64,000 nucleotides of DNA from Chrysomallon squamiferum (taxonomy: Eukaryota; Mollusca; Gastropoda; Neomphalida; Peltospiridae). The translations under genes and the position numbers were made by a program. The stretch lies in NCBI GenBank assembly GCA_012295275.1, contig CM022679.1:18347342-18411341 (forward strand), given 5' to 3'. Below, in pieces: positions 13,196 to 23,121 of the stretch (position 1 is the stretch's first letter; each line of letters starts with the position of its first letter). The notes below the pieces were generated by a model, which saw only the letters and a list, made by a program, of their open reading frames with translations, did no database searches and was not told the DNA's origin.

Positions 13196-13214
13196 GTTAC
13201 GCAATCTGAATTCC
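13196..13214. repeat. Possible 19-bp target-site duplication, left
   Basis: GTTACGCAATCTGAATTCC occurs here and exactly again at 27679-27697, bracketing the whole double-LINE block. It may be a target-site duplication or a remnant of a shared repeat. Confidence 0.5.
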
Positions 13215-13516
13215 ATCACTTAAAATAAAAGGAGTGGATCTGATTGAAGTAACAAATTTGGTTACCCTCCTCTTTTCTCTCCCCTTACCAACCTCAAACC
13301 CTCTCCCCCAGTGCTAGTATTGTCAAATATTTTAAAGTCGTGTATTGTAATTAGTAATTTAATATTAACTGCAGATAAATATTATTTAAATTTTTAATTT
13401 TTGGATTATTATTAGCAAAACTCAATTTAATAATTTAATTTTGTTTGTTCTCTTTTTGTAGTATTATTAGTATAATAAAAATAATAATAATTAATTAATT
13501 CGTGTATCAAATAAAA

Positions 13517-15496
13517 ATGGCCGACACAAACAAACCCATCGGCACAGTTAGCGCCGAGGTTACCCCTCAACAAATCTGCGGGACGGAGGCGGAAGTACCA
13601 CGCGTGGAATCTCTTGGCTCCCCGGTCGACAGGGACAACGGAAACCTATCCGACAACTCTGAGGGGGACACGATATACGTGGGTCTGGTAGAAACGACAC
13701 CTGACGGCTCCCCCCGCCCCACCCTGTCCCCAGACTGCAACCAAGTCCTCAACTGGACCGCAACTGCCCCAACCGGAATGACCATCATTCCGGAGTCCCC
13801 ACAACACAAAAACAAGAAACGGAAAACCCACCCAACTGTCCAATCCCCCCCAGAACAGGCTCCAGTCAGCACATCGAACAGGTTTTCAGCCCTGGACATG
13901 TTGAGCATTACTGTTCCCCAACAGGGCTCGCATAAATCCCTCAAACTGTCAGCCAGCCCCCCTAGGCCCGCTAAGTCCCCAATCCCCGGACTGAGACGGG
14001 TCTTTTTTAATAAAAGAAACCCGTCTCTGTACGAAGCGATCTTTTTTCAACAGTCCATCTCGCGACTGTTGGACGATACTTTTTTCCACACCCGGATGTC
14101 AGATGAGGCAACCTTCATCAGGGCTGACTCGGACACTCCACTCATCAAACTGGGTACCAGTATTGAACTGATGCCCAACCCCATGGAGTGTCAAAAGGTG
14201 TGGGTCACATTGGAGAGGTGTACCAAGGAGCCTCACGAAACGAGAGTACCCTCACCCCAAAAACAAACAAACCCATCTACCACAAACGGACAGACATACA
14301 TACAGGACAGAACAAGCAGCCAAGCCATACACAGACAAATGGACAAGACGGTGGCTTACGGCACCTGGGGGCAATGCACTTTCGTTGCAGAACCCCTAAA
14401 ACAGACAACACCAACCAAAACAAGGCCGACAACACAACGACAGAAATACAAACAGCGACATGACGGCCATACGAGACAAACTCCCCAACACTCCCCCAAA
14501 GTAGCAATAAACACAGAGGAGTTCCCGCTCCTCAACCTGACGCCGGGACGACCCTGGCCAAGAGAATTCATATACACCCACGTACCACCAACTGGACGGG
14601 CAGCCTCCACACCGCAACAACAAAACAGCACCCCACAAAAAAACACCCACTACACAACACAAAAGGCACACAAACCAGCAACAACAACCACCACAACAAC
14701 AGATCAATCCCTACGGAAACTCGTAAAAAAACAACCTGGCACGGAAACAACAAAACAAATACTGGACGCATTAAAAAAAGAAAACCCAGACGTGATGATT
14801 CAGAACATCACGATCTGGAAAAACGGCTACTGGGATGTGCTTCTGTCTGCCACAACACAAGCAGAGCACATCCTATTCCACCAGAAACCATTCAAACTGT
14901 GGGCGTTCCAGACACACCCCACAAAATGCGCCCAGTGCCAGAGATGGGGACACAACGCAACAAAGTGCAGGTCGTTGCGGGGACACCCAACGTGCTTCAG
15001 GTGTGGGGACAAACACCCCAAGAAAACGCCCGACAACCCGTGCCGCCAACCCACCCAGTGCGCGAACTGCAACGGCCGTCACTACACACACAGCCACCTG
15101 TGCGCGGCCTATCGCAACGCACTGAAACACATGGAGGCCAAAAACACACACACAACAACACCCCCTCACTCGTCAGCCATACACCCACACACACCAGCCT
15201 CCAGGACAAACACAAGACAAACACAAATAGGCTCCATCAACAACAAAAACAGCCCAGTGACAGCCCTCCAACTACTCAGGGTTGTCACTGGCCTATTCCT
15301 AGACGGAGCACTACAAACTCCCAACCCCAACCTAAATAACAGATCGGAGGCAGCGGTAAAAAAAGCCACGATGGCGGCATGTCAAACCCTACAACACCAC
15401 CTGGGAATACCGCTGGAACTAGACACTGTGCTCCCACACGCAAGCAATTACTACAAAAACATCACCAACACCGAAAACACAAAACAAATAAAATAA
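13517..15496 (+). CDS. LINE copy 1 ORF1 (nucleic-acid-binding, CCHC zinc knuckles)
   Basis: An ORF1 protein of about 659 residues from a non-LTR retrotransposon. It is thought to coat the element RNA as a particle with nucleic-acid chaperone activity. The N-terminal half is acidic and Ser/Pro-rich. A Thr/Gln/Asn/Lys-rich linker follows. The C-terminal third has three zinc-knuckle-like motifs: CAQCQRWGHNATKC, CFRCGDKHPKKTPDNPC, and CANCNGRHYTHSHLC. The start is the ATG of MADTNK, which aligns with the start of copy 2. ORF2 follows after 63 bases. The N-terminal two thirds differ at many positions from copy 2, whereas the zinc-knuckle segment is nearly identical. Confidence 0.85.
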   Translation: MADTNKPIGTVSAEVTPQQICGTEAEVPRVESLGSPVDRDNGNLSDNSEGDTIYVGLVETTPDGSPRPTLSPDCNQVLNWTATAPTGMTIIPESPQHKNKKRKTHPTVQSPPEQAPVSTSNRFSALDMLSITVPQQGSHKSLKLSASPPRPAKSPIPGLRRVFFNKRNPSLYEAIFFQQSISRLLDDTFFHTRMSDEATFIRADSDTPLIKLGTSIELMPNPMECQKVWVTLERCTKEPHETRVPSPQKQTNPSTTNGQTYIQDRTSSQAIHRQMDKTVAYGTWGQCTFVAEPLKQTTPTKTRPTTQRQKYKQRHDGHTRQTPQHSPKVAINTEEFPLLNLTPGRPWPREFIYTHVPPTGRAASTPQQQNSTPQKNTHYTTQKAHKPATTTTTTTDQSLRKLVKKQPGTETTKQILDALKKENPDVMIQNITIWKNGYWDVLLSATTQAEHILFHQKPFKLWAFQTHPTKCAQCQRWGHNATKCRSLRGHPTCFRCGDKHPKKTPDNPCRQPTQCANCNGRHYTHSHLCAAYRNALKHMEAKNTHTTTPPHSSAIHPHTPASRTNTRQTQIGSINNKNSPVTALQLLRVVTGLFLDGALQTPNPNLNNRSEAAVKKATMAACQTLQHHLGIPLELDTVLPHASNYYKNITNTENTKQIK

Positions 15497-15559
15497 ATAC
15501 AGTCAAAATACACGCAACAGAACCAACCTCTAACACTACCAAACTCCTTGACATCACAC

Positions 15560-18500
15560 ATGGGAGACAAACAAAACATTAAACACAAACAAGCCAAAGG
15601 CCTTAACATCCTACAGTGGAATGCCAAAGGCCTCAAATCAGGAGGCCATGGCGAAGAACTCAAACACTACATAACAAACTCTAATATACAGATAGACATA
15701 ATATGCATACAAGAAACCTGGATCACCAACACACAAACACGAAAGAATCAACTCTTCCAAAACTTTAACATTCCAGGTTTCTATGGTTTCTTCCACAACA
15801 CCAACTGCACCACGAGAGGAGGAGTAGCGACATTTGTCAGAAATGAGCTCTCCTACTCACGTATCACACTCACGAATCACCACATCAACATAGAGACACT
15901 TGGAATATCAATACATGGCCAGGATGAAGACATTAACATATTTAACTATTACACCCACCCAGGCAAAAATCACTACAACATAACACTCGAACACTACACT
16001 AAAAGCATTCCCGCTAAATTTATCGACAACTCCATCGTACTAGGGGACTTCAACAGCAGAAACCACCTATGGGGTTCCTCTAGTACAGGCAAACAGGGGA
16101 TTATCGTCGAAAAATTTATGGAACTTAACAAACACATATGTCTGAACGATGGCACGCCAACCTTCCTATCAGACATATACAACACCTGGTCATGCATTGA
16201 TATCTCAACAGTGTCTGAAACCATAGCCGCTAAATGCGAATGGACAGTTCTCAACAACCTCAACAGCGATCACCTACCAATACTCATCTCATACAACACA
16301 CAAAACAACTGGAAAGAGGTAACAATAAACAAACACAAATGGAACTTAACGAAAGCCAACTGGACTGAATTTAAAAAACAATGTCTGGAAACAGATCCTA
16401 AACTCATTCGAAGCAATAATATCGACACTTTTAACCAAAATTTAACTGACAAAATAATTAGCATTGCTTATAAAACTATTCCAATTTCTAATTATAAATA
16501 CAAAATAATTCAGTCCCTTGGTGGAGTGAAGAACTAAAACTCCTCACAAAGGCACGCAACAAACATCGCAAAACATACCAAAAACACAACTCAGCAACCA
16601 ACCTCGCAAACCTCAAAATCAGTAAACACAAAGTCTCACAAGCCGTGCTACATGCAAAAAGAGAATCGTGGAAAACCTTCTGCACATCTATCAACATCAA
16701 CACATCTAGTAAGGAAATTTGGGCCAGAATCAAACGCATACAGGGCAAACCAATTAGCAAGAAACACTACTCGTCCGCAACAAAACCTCCATACAAACAA
16801 AGAGAAGGCCGCTGCTCTGGGAGATGTCTTTAAACACAACTCGAGTACAAACAACTTTCCCCCCAAATTTCGAAAAATTAAAAATAAATTAGAAACAGTC
16901 AACAAAATTCCACCTGACTCAAAAACCACAGGAACAAAATATAATATTCCCTTCACACTCCCAGAAATGACAGCGGCCTTCTCCGACCGTAAAGGAACGG
17001 CCCCAGGGCCAGACAAATTCTCCTACCTATTCTTTCAAAACATGCCCACAGACATGCTAAATCTATTTCTGGAACTCTATAACACTATCTGGAAGGAAGG
17101 ATACCTTCCCCTCAAATGGAAGCATGCTGACGTCTTCAGCCTTCCAAAACAGGGCAAGGATCTTTCCAACCCCTCCAACTATCGTCCTATCTCACTAACG
17201 TCCTGTGTCTGCAAAACCATGGAGGCTATGGTCAACAAACGCCTAACCCATTTTCTGGAAAAGAACCAACTCATTTCGGCCTTTCAAAGTGGTTTCCGAA
17301 AAAACCACTCCACAAGCGACCACATAACCAGATTACAATCTGAAATATCCGAGTCTTTGTTTACTGGACAAAAAGTGGTAGGAGTGTTTGTTGACATAGA
17401 AAAAGCCTATGATATGGTCTGGAGACATGGTCTTCTAATTAAAGTCTACAACATGGGCATAAGAGGCCCTATGTTCGGCTTTATAGAAGCGTTCTTGAAA
17501 AATAGATCCTTTACGGTCAATGTAAACGAAAACTTCTCAGACAGCTTGGATTTGGAGAATGGGATCCCCCAGGGTTCAGTTATCGCCCCTACTCTTTTTA
17601 GCATTTTTATTAATGACCTAGCACATAAACTAGCCACTAACTCGAAAAAAACCGCAACTAAGCTTAGCATAGGATTATTTGCGGATGATACAGCCTTTTG
17701 GCGTGCTGGAAACTGTCTTAAACAAATCGAAACAGATCTGCAAAAAGACTTAAATAACTTACAAAATTGGGCGGAAACTTGGGGAGTCACCATCTCCCAA
17801 TCCAAGACTGTCACCGTATACTTTGGGAGAAAAGTCAACATTAAACACAATAAAATAAACCTACACTACAACAACACAAAAATCCCACAAGTAAACGCAG
17901 TCAAATTCCTGGGAGTCACCTTCGACAGGTGCCTTAACTTTAAACAACACATCACCAACACAATCAACACATGCACACAATACATGAACCTACTGAAAGT
18001 GCTTTCGAACGCCAAATGGGGAGCTGACAGGTCATCTCTCTTGATGGTGTTCGAAGCATTAATAGTGTCGAGACTCCAGTATGGATCCCAGGCGTTCAGC
18101 GGTGTGTCTGAATACCAACTAAAACGGCTAGACACCGTCTACAACAAGGCACTCAGAATTGTTGCAAGGGTATTCCCAGGCACACCGACGGACAGTCTGT
18201 TTGTGGAACTAAACATGCTGCCGCTGCGAATCCGACGCAGCACACAGTGTCTCAAACACTGGTTCAAAATAAAAATTCTCATCCCCACCCATCCCATAAA
18301 CACAATAATCCCAAACAACTTACCCTACATCAACGACAGAGAAGCATCACTCAACGACACACACAGGACAGCAAAAGACTAAACCTACTGGACCTAGAAC
18401 TTGAAAACAACCCGTCACCCTTAGAACCCCCATGGACAATGAAACAACTTGACATACCTCTAACGCTTAGACAGGCAGTATCGACGACGGAACACGACCC

Positions 18501-19437
18501 ATTTAAAAACGTAATTTTTAGAGCAGCACTAAGCGACAACTACTCGGACTTCGTACAAATATACACGGACGGCTCCAAAGACCCTCTCACGGGAAGAACC
18601 GGCATGGCCTTTCATGTCAGGCCGGAACTACCCGACGTACCCTTCAACTACAAAGGTAGACTGACCAACAACCTATCTGTCTTCACTACGGAACTAATAG
18701 CTATTCTCTCGGCACTTAAATGGGTCTTAACTCAAACTTACGTCAACAGCACAAAAAAGAAATACCTCATACTGACTGATTCCCTCAGCTCACTGCAAGC
18801 TCTGCACAAACTCAAATTCAGCAGCTCCCAGTACATTAGACAGATTATCGAAATCACAAACTGTATCACCCACAGAGGACACAAGGTCACCTTCGAGTGG
18901 GTACCCGCCCACGTGGGTGTTACTGGAAACGAGCTGGCAGACAAAAACGCTAAATACTCGCTTGACGACGACACGATCGACTTTGACTCTAAATACAACG
19001 TGAACGAAATCATGACCATAGCGCACAATAAGCTGATAGAATCGTGGCAACAAGACTGGGACAACAAGACTAGACTATGGCACTACATAATCAAACCAAA
19101 AGTCAACTCGCCCAGCCCACTCTCAGACAACAACAAAACAACTCAAACTTTAACCCGTCTCAGAGTGGGAGTGACCTTCGGACTAAACGACAGCAGACAT
19201 AGACTCGACAACACCGTGAGTGACAAGTGCGACACATGCCATAAACTGGACAACGTCAGACACTATATTTTTTACTGCATCAAATACGACAAGGACAGAC
19301 GCAAACTAAACACAGCTTTAACAAACATCAAAGTCAGATTCACTCCAGCGGACATTTTCAACCCCCCCAAACACCTAAAAAAACAAGTAGACAACCTGAT
19401 AATGCGGTTCGTGGAAGAAACAAAAGTGAGAATATAA
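15560..19437 (+). pseudogene. LINE copy 1 ORF2 (EN-RT-RNase H), frame-broken
   Basis: The replication enzyme of an RNase H-bearing non-LTR element, probably in the I/Nimb group. An AP-type endonuclease comes first: LQWNAKGLK near the N terminus, CIQETW, VLGDFNSRNHLWGS and SDHLPI. Reverse transcriptase follows, with NYRPISLTS, GIPQGSVIAP and FADD. RNase H lies at about 18558-18960, with TDGS, ELIAI, TDSLSS and NELADKNAK supplying the acidic residues. A C-terminal Cys-His cluster (CDTCHKLDNVRHYIFYC) ends it. Relative to copy 2 there are one-base losses at the A-run 16502-16505, near 16762, and at the A-run near 16784-16787. There is also a frame change between RT and RNase H (about 18270-18380). 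Copy 1 has one extra Lys codon near 17645. Confidence 0.85.
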
Positions 19438-19576
19438 ACACAATTTTACAAAACACTACACAACATAAACACACCCGGGTCCAACCACAGAACCAACTGG
19501 CAACCTCCCCTCGACGTCTGAACTCCAAAAAGCAACAACAACAAGCAAAAAGATGCCCGACACGATGTCACAACGA

Positions 19577-19578
<2 letters not shown>

Positions 19579-19612
<34 letters not shown>

Positions 19613-19628
19613 CTTCAGTAAAACCAAA

Positions 19629-19663
<35 letters not shown>

Positions 19664-20067
19664 GTAAATAAATAAATCTAAATAAATAAAACCCCTTAAA
19701 CAGTCCCCAATGCATATATATATGTATATGTGTGTGGGTGTGTGTATGTATGTGTATATATATATATATATACATATACCCACATATGTGTGCGTGTGTG
19801 TCTGCGTAGGGGTCTGTATATATGTAGTTCTACTGCACCCTTTCGGCTGTTAATAAATAAAAACCACTCAAAGGTTTATTCCAAATTGCCCACTTCAAAT
19901 GCACTTGCACCCTTCCCCTCCCATTCCTTTTCCCCCTTTTCCCTTCCCCTCTCCTGTCCCGGAACCCATCCCTGGCGATCCCAGAGATCGGATCCGGGAT
20001 AGGCGTGCCCGAACCTTGAATTGGACGTGGGCACGTAAAAAGAGTTCTCCATACCATACCATACCAA
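19579..20067 (-). mobile_element. SINE-like ~500-bp repeat, copy B
   Basis: In reverse complement this follows the same order as 3602-4112. The T-tract on the plus strand (from 19579) is its A-rich tail. It abuts the 3' end of LINE copy 1 in tail-to-tail fashion, about 140 bases after the ORF2 stop. The same junction is found behind LINE copy 2, so LINE and tail were duplicated together, or this sequence is the LINE 3' UTR. Confidence 0.7.
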
Positions 20068-20294
20068 TTTGGTTACGCAGATTAGCTCAGAGAGATTAGC
20101 TCAGACATTAGCTCCAGTTAACATCGTTGGGGACAGCACGCATTTTTGATTACTCTCGCTTTTCACTCGTTTTGCCTGGGATTTCGTTTCATTCTTTCGT
20201 GGAGGTATCAGGAATATCTGGTCACTGTTTTGTACTTGGGAATACGTGATTACCTATTCTTGTACCGTGTAAACGCGACGGAATCGAAAACCAG

Positions 20295-20522
20295 CCAATC
20301 GTGTAACAGATCTCTACTCATCAAGCAACCAATCGCCAGCGAGAGATCTTCGGACACATTCCGACCAATCAACGTCGAGAAGCAGTGCAGCCAATCAGAC
20401 TCCCATCACTCTCGAGAGCTCTTCGGACAAAGAAACGGGAGCCGACCAATCAGCTTCAAGACCCACGTCAGCCAATCAGACTCCGAACAGCGACCAGACT
20501 AATGAATCGGCCAGCAGCCAAT
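20295..20522 (+). promoter_or_regulatory. Array of seven CCAAT boxes in LINE copy 2 leader
   Basis: CCAATC occurs at 20295, 20329, 20365, 20391, 20446, 20472 and 20518, always on the plus strand and always followed by A or G (CCAATCA/G, the preferred NF-Y context). Four boxes belong to an imperfect 81-bp tandem duplication: 20365/20446 and 20391/20472 are each 81 bases apart, and TCTTCGGACA is shared as well. The array lies about 480-700 bases upstream of the copy 2 ORF1 start and is absent from the copy 1 leader. A promoter role is inferred from known NF-Y biology. Confidence 0.6.
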
Positions 20523-20999
20523 CGCCCTTAAGCCCTGCAACCCCCTTTTCAATACGGAGGATTAGCTGTTTGTTTACCTTTTGCGCTTCTTCGCACTTAG
20601 GAATTTATGTGCAAACTCGAACTTCGAGCACTGACGAACAACCGACATCAAATTGGGTAAGAAACGGAATAATATCCTCCTCCCAGCACGACACAATTCA
20701 CTTTCCCAGCACGAAACTTTAAACTCCCTCTTGTTACATCCCTATACCAACCTCAAACCCTCTCCCTCACTGTCCAACGCTTATTAATTGTATATATATA
20801 TATGTATGTATCTGATCGTAATTTAAATGATATAAAGTTTTTATGTTGAGTACTAAATTAAATAAAAATTATATTAAAATAACTAAAATTCTACTTCTTG
20901 CAATAAAATATTAACTATAACTATATTAAAAATAAAAATAATAATTTTAAATATACTAAAAATAAAACAAGCAAGGTAATATATTAAATTAAATATACA

Positions 21000-23045
21000 A
21001 TGGCGGACACAAACAAAACAGTCGGAACAGCCAACACCGAAGAAACTTCCCCCAGTAAACAAGGAGTCACAGAAAGGGAAATCTCAGACTTCTCTCTCGG
21101 CTTCCCAGACGACAACGGAAGCACGTCTGACAGCTCACTAGACGACATAATATACGTGGGGCTCGTACAAACAACACCGGAAGGTTCTCCCTGCCCCGAC
21201 CTGTCCACTCCCCCAGAATGTCCCCAAATAAATATCACAGCCGGACTGACCACCGTTCCGGAATCCCCCAACCTAAAAACAATTAAAAATAAAAAACGAA
21301 AAACACACCCAACTGTCCAATCTCCCCCAGAACAGCTGCCAATCAGCACAGCAAACAGATTTTCGGCCCTGGACATGCTCAACATCGCTGTCCCCCAACA
21401 GGGCTCCCATAAATCCCTCAAACTGTCCGCCAGCCCTCCTAGACCCGCTAAGGCACCAATCCCCGGGCTGAGGCGGGTTTTGTTCAACATGAAAAACCCG
21501 ACCCTGTATGAAGCTATATTCTTCCAACAGTCCGTCTCGCGACTGTTGGACGACACAGTCTTCCACACCCGGCTGTCTGACGAGACCACTTTCGTCAGGG
21601 CTGAGTCGGACAGCTCACTCACCAAACTGGGTGCCAACATGGAGCTCATGCCCCACCCCTCAGAATGTCGAAAGGTGAGGGTCACGCTTGCGAGGTGTAC
21701 GGAGGAACCGAGAGAGAGGAGGGTCGCCACCCAAGTGAAGACCTTGAGCCCATCTGCCCCCATCGAACTAGGATACTCCCAGGACGAAAGGAGCAGCGAT
21801 GAAATCCATCGACATTTGGACCGTGCGGTGGCCTACGGCACCTGGGGCGACGACACCTTCACGGCAGAACCCCTGGCCCAGGTGGACGCCAAACCAAGGA
21901 GAAAGAAACAGAAACCACACACAACAACAACAAAACAAACACCACACAAAAAGGACTTTTTAAAATCAGCAAACAACACACACCCGACAATACCCAAACA
22001 AAAAAACAAATACCGCCAAGATAACCCCACAAAACAAATCCCCCAAAGCCCCCACAAACTATCAAACAACACAGAGGAGTTCCCGCACCTCACCCTCACA
22101 CCAGGAAGAACTTGGCCCCGAGAGTTTTGTTACTCGAGCGTGCCACCAACTACACGGGCAAAAGCCATCCCACAACAACAAAACAACACCCCACAAAAAG
22201 ACACTCATTACACAACACCTAAGATACACACGACACCAACAGCAACCACCACAGCAGCAGAGCACTCGCTAAGGCGACTGGTGAAAGCCAAACCAGTTCC
22301 TGAAACAGCCACACAAATCTTACAGATAGCGAAAGAAGAAAACCCAGAGGTGATGATTCAGACCATCACCATCTGGAGCAACGGCTACTGGGAGGTGCGA
22401 CTGTCTGCTAACACGACAGTAGACCACATCCGCTTCAGGAACGAACACCTGCAGCTGCTGACGTTCACAACACAACCCATCAAATGCGCCCAGTGTCAAC
22501 GATGGGGACACAACACAAAAAAATGCAGGTCGTTGCGGGGACACCCAACGTGTTTCAGGTGTGGGGACAAACACCCCAAGAAAACGCCGGACAACCCGTG
22601 CCGCCAACCCACCCAGTGCGCGAACTGCAACGGCCGACACTACACACACAGCCACCTGTGCGCGGCCTACCGCAACGCACTGAAACACATGGAGGCCAAA
22701 AACACACACACAGCTAGCCCCCCTCACGCACCAGGCACACACCCATACACACCAGCCCCCTCGACAGACGCAAAACAAGGACAGCTGGGCACAATAACCG
22801 ACAAAGACAGCCCAGTGACAGCCCTCCAACTACTCAGGGTTGTCACTGGCCTATTCCTAGACAGATCCCTGCAAACCCCCAACCCCAACCCCAACTCCAA
22901 TAGATCGGACGAAAACATAAAAAAAGCCACTGCGGCAGCATGTCTAACCCTACAGCACCACCTGGGAATACCGCTGGAGATCGACACTGTGCTCCCACAC
23001 GCAATCAACTTCTACCAAAAACAACACCAACACCGAAAACACTAA
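21000..23045 (+). CDS. LINE copy 2 ORF1 (CCHC zinc-knuckle protein)
   Basis: An intact frame of 681 residues, homologous to the copy 1 ORF1 across its length. It starts at MADTNKT after an AT-rich leader. It keeps the zinc-knuckle-like motifs CAQCQRWGHNTKKC, CFRCGDKHPKKTPDNPC and CANCNGRHYTHSHLC. Downstream of these, conserved blocks (for example SPVTALQLLRVVTGLFLD) alternate with diverged ones. The stop at 23043-23045 is 76 bases before the ORF2 ATG. Its longer linker makes it slightly larger than the copy 1 protein. Confidence 0.87.
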   Translation: MADTNKTVGTANTEETSPSKQGVTEREISDFSLGFPDDNGSTSDSSLDDIIYVGLVQTTPEGSPCPDLSTPPECPQINITAGLTTVPESPNLKTIKNKKRKTHPTVQSPPEQLPISTANRFSALDMLNIAVPQQGSHKSLKLSASPPRPAKAPIPGLRRVLFNMKNPTLYEAIFFQQSVSRLLDDTVFHTRLSDETTFVRAESDSSLTKLGANMELMPHPSECRKVRVTLARCTEEPRERRVATQVKTLSPSAPIELGYSQDERSSDEIHRHLDRAVAYGTWGDDTFTAEPLAQVDAKPRRKKQKPHTTTTKQTPHKKDFLKSANNTHPTIPKQKNKYRQDNPTKQIPQSPHKLSNNTEEFPHLTLTPGRTWPREFCYSSVPPTTRAKAIPQQQNNTPQKDTHYTTPKIHTTPTATTTAAEHSLRRLVKAKPVPETATQILQIAKEENPEVMIQTITIWSNGYWEVRLSANTTVDHIRFRNEHLQLLTFTTQPIKCAQCQRWGHNTKKCRSLRGHPTCFRCGDKHPKKTPDNPCRQPTQCANCNGRHYTHSHLCAAYRNALKHMEAKNTHTASPPHAPGTHPYTPAPSTDAKQGQLGTITDKDSPVTALQLLRVVTGLFLDRSLQTPNPNPNSNRSDENIKKATAAACLTLQHHLGIPLEIDTVLPHAINFYQKQHQHRKH

Positions 23046-23121
23046 ACAAATAAAATAAATACAATCCAAATACACCCAACAGAACCAACCTCTAACACTA
23101 ACAAACTCCTTCACATCACAC

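Noticed and set aside
14356-15224. Several minus-strand frames opposite LINE ORF1
   Set aside because: They are shadows of the GC- and CA-rich ORF1 on the other strand, with Cys/Val/Leu-rich composition and no homology.
18247-19437. A separate ORF3 for RNase H in the LINEs
   Set aside because: In both copies the RNase H frame abuts RT at homopolymer indels, and related elements encode both in one ORF2, so a broken single ORF is more likely.
20146-20502. 118-residue open frame across the CCAAT array
   Set aside because: It is explained by regulatory repeats; the translation has repeated low-complexity pieces from the 81-bp duplication and resembles nothing known.
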